Origin: JAGXKT01 sp964531695
GTDB lineage: Bacteria; Planctomycetota; Phycisphaerae; SM23-33
Direction of reading: 5' to 3'
DNA: 64,000 bases
NCBI GenBank assembly: GCA_964531695.1
Contig: CAZHEH010000006.1
Span: 38,810 to 102,809 of the forward strand
How positions within the stretch are numbered: position 1 is the stretch's first letter; every line of letters begins with the position of its first letter. Positions 23,833-31,427 of this stretch are shown piece after piece. Position numbers and translations under genes: made by a program. The notes below the pieces were generated by a model. The model was given only the letters and a program-made list of their open reading frames with translations. It was not told where the DNA came from and searched no databases.

Positions 23833-26586
23833 CTACTCGTCGTCGAACAACTCGGGCTTGGGCGTCGTCACAACCGTCACATACTCGCCGCTCAAGTACT
23901 TGCACCCAACGCGAAGGACGTCCTCCGGCGTCACGGCAAGGTAGAGTTCCCGCTGCCGCTTGCGGAAGTCCCAGCCGAGGCCGTACAGCTCGTTCAGTGC
24001 GGCGTCCAACGCCTGGTCGCCCATCGCCTGGTTTTGCAGCGCCTCGGCCGTGAGGATCACGTTCACCGCCTGGTCGATCTCCTCCTGTGTCGGCTCGTAG
24101 GTCGCGGCCTTGCGGAACTTCGCCCGGATGGTCTCGGCGACCTCCGGGGCCTGCCCCGGCTGGCAGGCCGCGTAGGCCAGGAAGGCCCCGGGCGCGATGC
24201 CCGCCCAGTTGTACGCGTGAACGACGTAGACGAGCTGCCGGCCGCGGAGGTCCTCGTGCAGCCAGCCGCTCGGCAGGTGGTAGCCGCTGATGATCGTGTC
24301 GAGCACCGTGATCGGGATGCGGTCCTCGACGTTCTCGACCGTCATGCCCGGCGCCGCCACGATGACGCCCGCCTGCGTCAGGTCCGTCCGGAAGGCGTAC
24401 GTCTTCCTTGCCGGGTCCGGCTGTTCTGTCGGCGCGTCTAGGGTCTTGCGAGCGTCGCCGTGGACCTCGAAGAGCTCGGCCAGCCGGCGCTTCGCCGCCT
24501 CGGGGTCGAACTGCCCGTAGATGGCCAGCACGGAATCGCCAGGCCGTTCGTAGACGTGGTTCTTGTGATACGTGACGAGCCGCTCGACGCTTGCCTCGGC
24601 GACGACTTCCTTTCGCCCCGTCGCAAGCAGGCGGTACGGCGAGCCGGCGAAGAAGCGTGCGCGGAAGCGCTTCTGGATCTGGCTGAACCAATGTTCATCC
24701 GTCCGCTCGATGGCCGCCAGGGCGGCCGGGCGCAGGATCTCCAGCTCGCTTTCGGGGAACGCGGGCTCGGTGACGACGCCGGCGAAGATCTCCAGCGCCT
24801 CGTCGAAGCTGTCGGCCAGGCACTCGGCCCGCCAGTAGAACGTGTTGTTGCCGCAGTTGCCGACGATCTCGCCGCCGGCACGGTCGAAGAAGGCGTCGAT
24901 TTCCTCGGCCGTGCGGCCCTCCGTGCCGCGCGTGGACAGCGCGGCCATCAGCGTGCCGAGCCCGTTGGTGTCCTCGTCCTCGGCCAGGACGCCGCCGCTG
25001 GTGACGTAGCACATCGACACGAGTCCGACGTCGGTCGGGCGCAACACCACTCTCAGCCCGCTGGGAAGCGTGATCAACTCCGCCTCGATGTCGGTGGCTG
25101 TGGCGTCGCCCGCGCCCGCCACGGGGCCCGCGGCGGCCTCCGGCACGAGGCGCGTGACGGCCATGTCCTCCGCGCCCAGGTACCTACGGGCCATGGCCCG
25201 CACGTCCTCCGCGGTCACGGCCTGAATCCGCTCGGTGTAGTGCTTGGAGAAGGCCACGTCGCCGGTGGACATATAATCCGTGGCGAGTGTGCCGGCCAGC
25301 GACTCGGCCGTCTGCCGGGCGTGCACGTGGTCCGCGAACTTCTGCCGCTTGGCCCGCGAGAGCTCCTTTTCCGTCACGCCGTCGGCGGAGATCCGCTCAA
25401 TCTCCGCGAGGATGACCTTCTCCGCCTCGTCGGCGTTCTCCGGAGCGCAGCGATAGTCGATGGTGAAGATGCCGTCGCCCCACGCCGGCGTCCACGAGCC
25501 GGTCGAGACGCTCGTGACGAGCTTCCGGTCGCGGAACAGCTCGCGATTCAGCCGGCTCGCCCCGCCCCGGCCCAGCACGTACGCCAGCACGTCCAGGGCG
25601 TACAGGTCCTCGTGCACCAGCGGGATGGTCCGGAAGCTCACCCGGCAGATCGCCTCGGTCAACTCGGGCTGGGCCTTCACGACTCGCCGAACGCCCGTGA
25701 TCGGCTCGACCTCCGGCAGGTTCAGCTCCGGCACGCGCCCGCGGGGCCAGCCGGCGAACGCCTCGCGGGCCTCGCCGAGCACGTGGTCGATCTCCACGTC
25801 GCCGACTACGACGAAGATCGTGTTCTGCGGGATGTACATCCGCTCGTGATAGGCCCGGATGTCTTCCCACGTGAGCGCCGCGAGCGGCTCGGCATAGCCG
25901 ATGACCGGCACGGCCGCGGGGTGGCCGCGGAAGGCGTTGGCCATGTGGGCGTACCATGCCTGGCGGTTGGGCTCGTCCCTGCCCTTTTCCAGCTCTCGCT
26001 GGACGACGCCGTGCTCGCGCTCGAAGTCGGCCTTCGTGAACCGCGGCCGGACGAGCCAGTCGGCGACGAGATCGATGCATTCGTCCGTCCTGCTCGACGA
26101 GGCGGAGATGTAGTAGCACGTGTGGTCGAGAGTGGTGTAAGCGTTGGCCTGCCCGCCGATCTTGGTGACGCGGTTTTCCTTGTCGTCACGCGGCTTCTGG
26201 ACGCCCTCGCCGGACTGGCTATGGTGCTCGGCATCGTCCGCGACGAGGTGCTCCAGAAGGTGCGAGACGCCGCAGCCGAGCCACTCCTGCTCGTACAGCC
26301 CGCCGGCGCGGACGTATGCCTTGACGTTGACGACGGGCGCGGTCCGCCTGGGGCGGACGATCACCGTCAGGCCGTTGGACAGCGTGGCGACCGTCGCCTC
26401 GTCGGCGACGACCCGCTCGGAGATCGTCAGCGGGGCCGCCTCGGGCACCTGACGGCCCGAATCCCTTACGGTCTCGGGGGGCTGCGGGGCGTCGGTGTTC
26501 GACGGCCCGCGCGGCGCGCAGCCGGCGAAGATCGCGGCCGAAAACGCGGCGAGTACGGTCCACGTCGCAATCCGATTGGGGTTCAT
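23833..26586 (-). CDS. M16 family zinc metallopeptidase lipoprotein (insulinase/PqqL-like)
   Basis: 917 residues with two M16 repeats, as in pitrilysin-like enzymes. An N-terminal lipoprotein signal ends at FAGC (Cys23). The inverted zinc motif H-x-x-E-H is at 109-113 (HLLEH), with the third ligand Glu expected in the VVQRELEKG helix about 75 residues on. The second half (about 480-917) lacks H-x-x-E-H and is the inactive partner domain that closes the chamber. It degrades oligopeptides, probably at the periplasmic face. The ATG at 26586 has a GGAAGGA site; an earlier in-frame ATG lies in a repeat element. Cyclodeaminase follows after 59 bases on the same strand. Confidence 0.9.
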   Translation of the reverse strand: MNPNRIATWTVLAAFSAAIFAGCAPRGPSNTDAPQPPETVRDSGRQVPEAAPLTISERVVADEATVATLSNGLTVIVRPRRTAPVVNVKAYVRAGGLYEQEWLGCGVSHLLEHLVADDAEHHSQSGEGVQKPRDDKENRVTKIGGQANAYTTLDHTCYYISASSSRTDECIDLVADWLVRPRFTKADFEREHGVVQRELEKGRDEPNRQAWYAHMANAFRGHPAAVPVIGYAEPLAALTWEDIRAYHERMYIPQNTIFVVVGDVEIDHVLGEAREAFAGWPRGRVPELNLPEVEPITGVRRVVKAQPELTEAICRVSFRTIPLVHEDLYALDVLAYVLGRGGASRLNRELFRDRKLVTSVSTGSWTPAWGDGIFTIDYRCAPENADEAEKVILAEIERISADGVTEKELSRAKRQKFADHVHARQTAESLAGTLATDYMSTGDVAFSKHYTERIQAVTAEDVRAMARRYLGAEDMAVTRLVPEAAAGPVAGAGDATATDIEAELITLPSGLRVVLRPTDVGLVSMCYVTSGGVLAEDEDTNGLGTLMAALSTRGTEGRTAEEIDAFFDRAGGEIVGNCGNNTFYWRAECLADSFDEALEIFAGVVTEPAFPESELEILRPAALAAIERTDEHWFSQIQKRFRARFFAGSPYRLLATGRKEVVAEASVERLVTYHKNHVYERPGDSVLAIYGQFDPEAAKRRLAELFEVHGDARKTLDAPTEQPDPARKTYAFRTDLTQAGVIVAAPGMTVENVEDRIPITVLDTIISGYHLPSGWLHEDLRGRQLVYVVHAYNWAGIAPGAFLAYAACQPGQAPEVAETIRAKFRKAATYEPTQEEIDQAVNVILTAEALQNQAMGDQALDAALNELYGLGWDFRKRQRELYLAVTPEDVLRVGCKYLSGEYVTVVTTPKPELFDDE

Positions 26587-26626
26587 TTCCTTCCCTATCC
26601 TGCGGCGTTCGGTGCGTCCATCAATT

Positions 26627-26714
26627 ACACCACAAAGGGCACGGAGAACGCGGAGCAACTCGGTAGCGAGGTCTCCCGCCTGAGCGCTTGGCCCTCGGTG
26701 TCTCTCCGTGTCCG
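26627..26714. repeat. Degenerate intergenic repeat (accacagaggg family, second copy)
   Basis: The left arm 26627-26655 contains accacaaagggcacggaga. The right arm 26692-26714, read in reverse, contains ccggacacggagagacaccg. The arms share a perfect cacggaga octamer in inverted orientation. It lies between the M16 peptidase and response regulator genes. Confidence 0.5.
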
Positions 26715-26737
26715 GCCACGGCGGAAGACGCCGTCGG

Positions 26738-27232
26738 CTACTCGTTGCCCGGGCGGCGGTCCACTTCGTTCAGGTACGTCAGTGTACGCTCCAACTCGTT
26801 CTTCAGGTGCCGGACGCGGAGCAAGCTGCGGACGCGCGTGATCAGTTCGAGGCGGTTGACCGGCTTCGAGATGAAGTCGTCCGTGCCGCTCTCGACGCCG
26901 CGCTCGATGTCCCCCAACTCGTGCAGGGCCGTCACCATGATGATCGGGATGTCCCGCGTGGCCGGGTCCGTCTTGAGCTTGCGGCAGACCTCGAAGCCGC
27001 TCATCCGCGGCATCATGATGTCCAGCAGGATCAGGTCGGGCGGCGACTGCTGGATCTTCTCCAGCGCCTCGACGCCGTCCACGGCCGATTCGAGCGAGCA
27101 GCCCAACTCCTCCAGGCACGCCAGGAGCAGCTCGAGGTTCTGCTCGTTGTCGTCGACCACGAGGATGCGGCTGTCCGCGATCTTCTCCGATTCGTCCCTG
27201 AGCACGGGGGCCTGCTGGGTCTTCTCCGCCAT
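26738..27232 (-). CDS. Single-domain response regulator
   Basis: 164 residues: a receiver domain (about 21-140) preceded by a short charged tail and followed by an extra C-terminal helix, without DNA-binding or enzymatic output. Key residues are intact: Asp27 and Asp28 (VVDDNE), phospho-acceptor Asp71 (LILLDIMMPRMSGFEV), Thr101 and Lys123 (SKPVN). The C-terminal helix could mediate dimerisation or contact with a histidine kinase, but no kinase is encoded in the window. The ATG at 27232 has a GGAGAG site. Probably a CheY-like or hybrid-pathway component. Confidence 0.88.
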   Translation of the reverse strand: MAEKTQQAPVLRDESEKIADSRILVVDDNEQNLELLLACLEELGCSLESAVDGVEALEKIQQSPPDLILLDIMMPRMSGFEVCRKLKTDPATRDIPIIMVTALHELGDIERGVESGTDDFISKPVNRLELITRVRSLLRVRHLKNELERTLTYLNEVDRRPGNE

Positions 27233-27684
27233 GGAAACTCTCCTGACCGCGGCCGCAAGCCGCGAAATCGCTCCATCCAGCGTAACGAGCGCCTTGGGCC
27301 AGGGCAACCTCCGGGCCGGGCCGGATCGCAGATCGACGACCGGAGAGCATGCGGGTATGGGGGGAAGTCGATGCACTGATGGCGCGGGGCACGGCGAACG
27401 CCTCGCACCGAGGACGTACTCTCGGAGCGGTCCATGGCGGAACCACTGCGCCGGCGCCGGTCGGTCCGGCTCGGGGGCCGGTTTGTCGATGCTGCCGATT
27501 GCCTACTTCGCCGCGACCTCCTCGGCCGGCTTGCCGTCCGGCTGCTTGCAGCGGAGTTTTACGCGCATCGTCCACGAATTTCCGGCCATCAACTACCGCC
27601 TTGACCCGCCGGGCGGGCTGCTGTAGCCATGTTTCCCCCGGCGTGAGGATGCGCCGCCCCCGACCCCCCGAAGAGAGGTCTCCG
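27233..27684. other. Divergent intergenic region
   Basis: Separates the minus-strand response regulator from the plus-strand sulfatase. No clear promoter or hairpin was recognised. A 28-codon minus-strand ORF (27589-27503; begins MAGNSWTMRVKLRCKQ) with moderate codon bias is the only coding candidate and is too short to call. Confidence 0.3.
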
Positions 27685-29166
27685 ATGAAGGCCATCCTGG
27701 TGATGTTCGATTCGCTGAACCGGCGATTCCTGTCTAGCTACGGCTGCGACTGGACGCACACGCCGAACTTCAAACGGCTGGCGGAGAAGACGGCCGCGTT
27801 CGACACGTCCTACGTCGGCTCGATGCCCTGCATGCCCGCCCGGCGGGAGATACATACCGGCCGGTACAACTTTCTGCACCGCTCGTGGGGGCCGATCGAG
27901 CCGTTCGACGACTCCATGCCGCAGATGCTCAAGGACAACGGCGTCTATTCTCACCTGGTCAGCGATCATTACCACTACTGGGAGGAGGGCGGCTGCAACT
28001 ATCACACCCGGTACGAGTCGTGGGAGATCGCCCGGGGACAGGAGGGCGACCCGTGGATCGGGCAGGTCCGCCCGCCGGAGGTGCCCGAATGTGTGGCCGG
28101 GCGCGAGGGCCCGATGTGGCGGCACGACTGGATCAACCGGGCGTACATGAAGAGCGAGGCCGCGCAGCCGCAGGCCAAGACGTTCGGCGGCGGCATCGAG
28201 TTCCTTCGGCGGAACCACGACGCCGATAACTGGTTCCTGCACATCGAGACCTTCGACCCGCACGAGCCGTTCTTCACGCAGCAGAGCTACAAGGACCTGT
28301 ACCCGCACGACTATCAGGGCCCGCACTTCGACTGGCCGCCGTACCGGCCGGTGGAGGAGACGCGCGACCAGGTCGAGCACTGCCGGCTGGAGTACGCGGC
28401 GCTGGTGAGCATGTGCGACGCGTGGCTCGGCAAGCTGCTCGACGTAATGGACGAGCTGGACCTGTGGAGGGACACGATGCTGATCGTGAACACCGACCAC
28501 GGCTTCCTGCTCGGGGAGCACGACTCGTGGGCCAAGTGCTGGTGCCCGTGGTTCGACGAGCTGGCCCGGACGCCGCTGTTCATCTGGGATCCCCGCTGCG
28601 GCGTCGCGGGCGAGCGGCGGTCGAGCTTGGTGCAGACGATCGACCTGGCGCCGACGCTGCTGGAGCTTTTCGGCATCGAGTTGACGGAAGACATGCAAGG
28701 CCGGCCGTTGCGGCGGGCGATCGCGGACGACACGCCCGTCCGCGAGGCGGCGCTGTACGGCATCCACGGCGGGCACGTGAACGTGACGGACGGCCGCTAC
28801 ACCTACTTCCGCGGCCCGGCGACCGAGGACAACACGCCGCTGGCCGAGTACACCCACATGCCTACGCACATGAGGCATACCTTCAGCGTGGACGAGATGC
28901 GCGGCGCGGAGATGGCCGAGCCCTTCTCCTTCACCAAGGGCTGCCCGGTGATGCGGATTCCGTCCCCGCCGCGGCGGCGCGTGGGCGACCCGCGGATGGG
29001 TCGGACCTGGCTGTTCGACACGCGGGAGGACCCGCACCAGGAGGCCCCGCTGGACGACGCGGCCATCGAGAAGCGGATGACGGACCTGCTGGTGCGGGCG
29101 ATGAAGGAGTCCGACGCGCCCGAGGAACAGTACGTCCGACTGGGTCTCGGTTCGTTGACTCGTTGA
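27685..29166 (+). CDS. Sulfatase (formylglycine-dependent, S1 type)
   Basis: 493 residues. Hydrolyses sulfate esters. The modification motif C-x-P-x-R is at 49-53 (CMPAR), so Cys49 should become formylglycine. Metal-binding elements are present: an Asp near residue 9 (VMFDSLN), a TDHG element in NTDHGFLLGEH, and HIETFDPHEPF. No signal peptide is visible, which is unusual because most planctomycete sulfatases are exported. The C-terminal four codons and stop (LTR then TGA) come from a gttgactcg repeat at 29151-29170. The ATG has a GAGAGG site. It is followed by FucU on the same strand, suggesting turnover of a sulfated fucose-containing glycan. Confidence 0.9.
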   Translation: MKAILVMFDSLNRRFLSSYGCDWTHTPNFKRLAEKTAAFDTSYVGSMPCMPARREIHTGRYNFLHRSWGPIEPFDDSMPQMLKDNGVYSHLVSDHYHYWEEGGCNYHTRYESWEIARGQEGDPWIGQVRPPEVPECVAGREGPMWRHDWINRAYMKSEAAQPQAKTFGGGIEFLRRNHDADNWFLHIETFDPHEPFFTQQSYKDLYPHDYQGPHFDWPPYRPVEETRDQVEHCRLEYAALVSMCDAWLGKLLDVMDELDLWRDTMLIVNTDHGFLLGEHDSWAKCWCPWFDELARTPLFIWDPRCGVAGERRSSLVQTIDLAPTLLELFGIELTEDMQGRPLRRAIADDTPVREAALYGIHGGHVNVTDGRYTYFRGPATEDNTPLAEYTHMPTHMRHTFSVDEMRGAEMAEPFSFTKGCPVMRIPSPPRRRVGDPRMGRTWLFDTREDPHQEAPLDDAAIEKRMTDLLVRAMKESDAPEEQYVRLGLGSLTR

Positions 29167-29218
29167 CTCGGCCCCCCGTCAGCGAGCCAATGAACCACCG
29201 AATTCACGGAGATACGAC

Positions 29219-29650
29219 ATGCTCAAAGGCATTTCCCCGCTGTTGAGTCCCCAGCTTCTGGCGACGCTGTGCGAGATGGGCCATGGCGACGAGATCGTGC
29301 TGGCGGACGCCCATTTTCCGGGCGAGTCCGTGGGCCCGCGCGTTCTCCGGGCCGACGGGTTGCGGATTCCCTCTCTGCTGGAGGCGATCCTGCCGCTGAT
29401 GGCGCTGGACGGCTACGTTGACTCGCCGGTGACGATGATGGCGGCGGTGGTGGGCGACACGCTCGACCCGGCCGTGGAGGAGGCGTATCGGGCGGTGATC
29501 GACCGCCACGCGCCCGACGCGCCCGCCATATCGCGGCTGGAGCGGTTCGCCTTCTATGACCGCGCCCGAGAGGCCTTCGCCGTCGTCATGACCGGCGAGA
29601 CGGCCAAGTACGGCAACGTGATCCTGACCAAGGGCGTGACGCCGTGCTGA
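29219..29650 (+). CDS. fucU: FucU/RbsD family sugar mutarotase (L-fucose mutarotase type)
   Basis: 143 residues. Interconverts alpha and beta anomers of a deoxy-sugar, typically L-fucose. The start MLKGISPLLSPQLLATLCEM and GHGDEIVLADAHFP (His22 region) are FucU-like rather than RbsD-like, as is the C-terminal AKYGNVILTKGV. It begins 52 bases after the sulfatase stop and is probably co-expressed. A repeat half-arm (29193-29219) directly abuts the start codon, so the usual Shine-Dalgarno position is taken by cacggagat, which contains a usable GGAG. Confidence 0.9.
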   Translation: MLKGISPLLSPQLLATLCEMGHGDEIVLADAHFPGESVGPRVLRADGLRIPSLLEAILPLMALDGYVDSPVTMMAAVVGDTLDPAVEEAYRAVIDRHAPDAPAISRLERFAFYDRAREAFAVVMTGETAKYGNVILTKGVTPC

Positions 29651-29660
29651 AGAGCGTCTT

Positions 29661-29873
29661 CCCGTTGACTCGTTAACTCGTGCCCTCCGCCTGAGTTGAT
29701 CTGCGCGTGGAGACCGGTCAATGGGTCAATTGGTGGATCGGTCAGTTTGTGCACGGGCGGGGGCATCCGCCAATCGATCCGTCACGGGGGCAGCCCGCCC
29801 GCGAATCGACCATTCGCACTCCATGTCTTTGCCGACCCATCCTGACCGAGTCAACGAGTTAACAGGTCAACGG
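29661..29873. repeat. Nested inverted repeat (gttgactcgttaactcg family)
   Basis: Outer left arm 29661-29680 reads cccgttgactcgttaactcg. Outer right arm 29847-29873, in reverse, contains gttaactcgttgactcgg. Inner arms at 29726-29745 and 29767-29785 share ggatcg and ggt/att flanks in inverted orientation. A lone tandem of the same unit is at 29151-29170. Confidence 0.55.
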
Positions 29874-30216
29874 AGTGAAACAGATGGCCGCCGCAGCGGC
29901 AGTCGGAAGCGCCGAAGCCGGGGGGGACGCGGTCGAAGCGCTGGGCCAGTTCCGCGGCCAACTCGCACTCGCGGCTCTTGTCGCCCGGCACGAGGATCGC
30001 CCCGAGCAGCTCGGCGTGGACGGCGAGGAAGTCGATGTGCCAGCGCAGCGGCTTGTCGCGCCGCGCGTGGCGGGCCAGGCGGGCGCCGCGGCCGCGCTGG
30101 GCGCTGCCGCAGTATAGATACCAGCCGGGCTCGAAGCGGAAAGCGCCCAGGCGCCCGACGCGGATGCGTCGCGGCCGTGCGAGGCGGAAAACCGCGATGT
30201 AGCAGCCGGAGTCCAT
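29851..30216 (-). CDS. DUF123 domain protein (GIY-YIG-like fold)
   Basis: 121 residues. Matches the DUF123 family: GCYIAVFRLARPRRIRVG, then GAFRFEPGWYLYCGSAQRG and the conserved CELAAELAQ plus ASDCRCGGHLF near the end. DUF123 is often fused to endonuclease III-type glycosylases in archaea and some bacteria; here it stands alone. Its role is unknown, possibly nucleic-acid related. The last codons (V-D-L-L-T-R then TGA) lie within the outer right arm of the repeat at 29661-29873. It is divergent from the YchF-like gene across 76 bases. Confidence 0.75.
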   Translation of the reverse strand: MDSGCYIAVFRLARPRRIRVGRLGAFRFEPGWYLYCGSAQRGRGARLARHARRDKPLRWHIDFLAVHAELLGAILVPGDKSRECELAAELAQRFDRVPPGFGASDCRCGGHLFHSVDLLTR

Positions 30217-30292
30217 GTCCTGAAACCGCTTCCGGAGCGCGGGGGTAGCTTTGCGGGCCTCGAATCGCCAGAATACCCCCGGGAGTATCCTC

Positions 30293-31363
30293 ATGCGCGT
30301 TGCATTTATCGGGCCGAGCCAATCGGGCAAGAGTACGCTGTTTGCCGCGGTCGCCGAGGCGGGCGGGTCGAACGTGGACCTGTCGCGCCCCGACCAGCCG
30401 CACCTGGCCGTGGTGAAGGTGCCGGACGAACGGGTCGAGTGGCTTGCGGAACGGTACAAGCCCAAGAAGACCACGCACGCGGAGCTGGAGTTCCTGGACT
30501 TGCCGGGCTTCGACCTCCGCGACGAGGCGGGGCGGCAGCGGGGCAAGGCCCACTGGCCCGCCATGCGGCAGAGCGGCATGCTCGTCCCGGTCGTGCGGTC
30601 GTTCGAGGACCCGACCGTTCCGGCGTACCGGGACCGGGTGGACCCGGCGGCCGACATCGAGGAGTTGCTCGGCGAGCTGTTGTTCGCGGATCTGGAGCAG
30701 GTGACCCACCGCATCGAGAAGCTCGAGGCGTCTCTCCGCAAACCGACCCGCCGGCACGACGAGGAAAAGCGCGAGTTGGCGCTGATGGAGCGGCTGCGGG
30801 ACGCCCTGGAGAACGAGCGCCCGCTGGCCGAGGCCGTGGAGTCGGCGACGGAAGAGAAGCTCATCCGCAGCTTCGCCTTCCTCTCGCTCAAGCCGATGCT
30901 GGCGGTGGTCAACAGCGGGGAGGACGACCTGTCCGCGCCGCCGCCGGCGATGCCGGCGGACCTGCAGGCCATGCGCATCTCGGCCAAGATCGAGGAGGAA
31001 ATCGCCGAGTTGCCGCCCGAGGAACGGGCCGAGTTTCTGGCGGACCTGGGCGTGGCGGCGTCGGCGCGGGACGTTCTGATCCGCGCCTGCTACGAGCGGC
31101 TGAAGCTGGTCAGCTTCCTGACGTGCGGTGACGACGAGTGCCGGGCGTGGACGATCCCCGCCGGCACGCCGGCCGTGGAGGCGGCCGAGCAGATCCACAG
31201 CGACATCGCACGCGGGTTCATCCGAGCCGAGACCGTTTCGTTCGAGGCCCTTGCGGCCGCGGGCGACATGAAGTCGGCGAAGGCGGCCGGCACGGTTCGG
31301 CTCGAAGGCAAGGAGTACGTCGTCCAGGACGGCGACGTGATCAACTTCCGTTTCAACGTGTAG
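30293..31363 (+). CDS. Divergent YchF/Obg-like GTPase with TGS domain
   Basis: 356 residues. The last 85 residues closely follow the YchF C-terminal TGS domain (VRLEGKEYVVQDGDVINF). The N-terminal G domain has a P-loop of changed form, GPSQSGKST (7-15), where YchF normally has GLPNVGKST, and a G3 element LDLPGF. A coiled-coil insertion occupies about 130-190. The G4 position reads VVNSGEDD, close to the YchF-type NMSE/NVSE that binds ATP rather than GTP. It may be a paralog of canonical YchF/OLA1 with altered nucleotide or ribosome binding. The ATG at 30293 has a GGGAG site. Confidence 0.82.
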   Translation: MRVAFIGPSQSGKSTLFAAVAEAGGSNVDLSRPDQPHLAVVKVPDERVEWLAERYKPKKTTHAELEFLDLPGFDLRDEAGRQRGKAHWPAMRQSGMLVPVVRSFEDPTVPAYRDRVDPAADIEELLGELLFADLEQVTHRIEKLEASLRKPTRRHDEEKRELALMERLRDALENERPLAEAVESATEEKLIRSFAFLSLKPMLAVVNSGEDDLSAPPPAMPADLQAMRISAKIEEEIAELPPEERAEFLADLGVAASARDVLIRACYERLKLVSFLTCGDDECRAWTIPAGTPAVEAAEQIHSDIARGFIRAETVSFEALAAAGDMKSAKAAGTVRLEGKEYVVQDGDVINFRFNV

Positions 31364-31413
31364 ATGAGGCGTCCGGGCGCTATCTCCGGGTGCGCCGCGC
31401 GTTTCCTGCGGGG

Positions 31414-31419
31414 TATAAT
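31414..31419 (+). promoter_or_regulatory. Perfect -10 box (TATAAT) before the AsmA-like gene, leaderless spacing
   Basis: TATAAT ends 8 bases before the ATG at 31428, so transcription would start at or next to the start codon. No convincing -35 is seen 17 bases upstream. Confidence 0.45.
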
Positions 31420-31427
31420 CTTCATCC

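Noticed and set aside
24460..26841. A 793-residue plus-strand frame opposite the M16 peptidase
   Set aside because: The minus-strand frame has the zinc motif, lipobox and ribosome site; the plus-strand translation has none.
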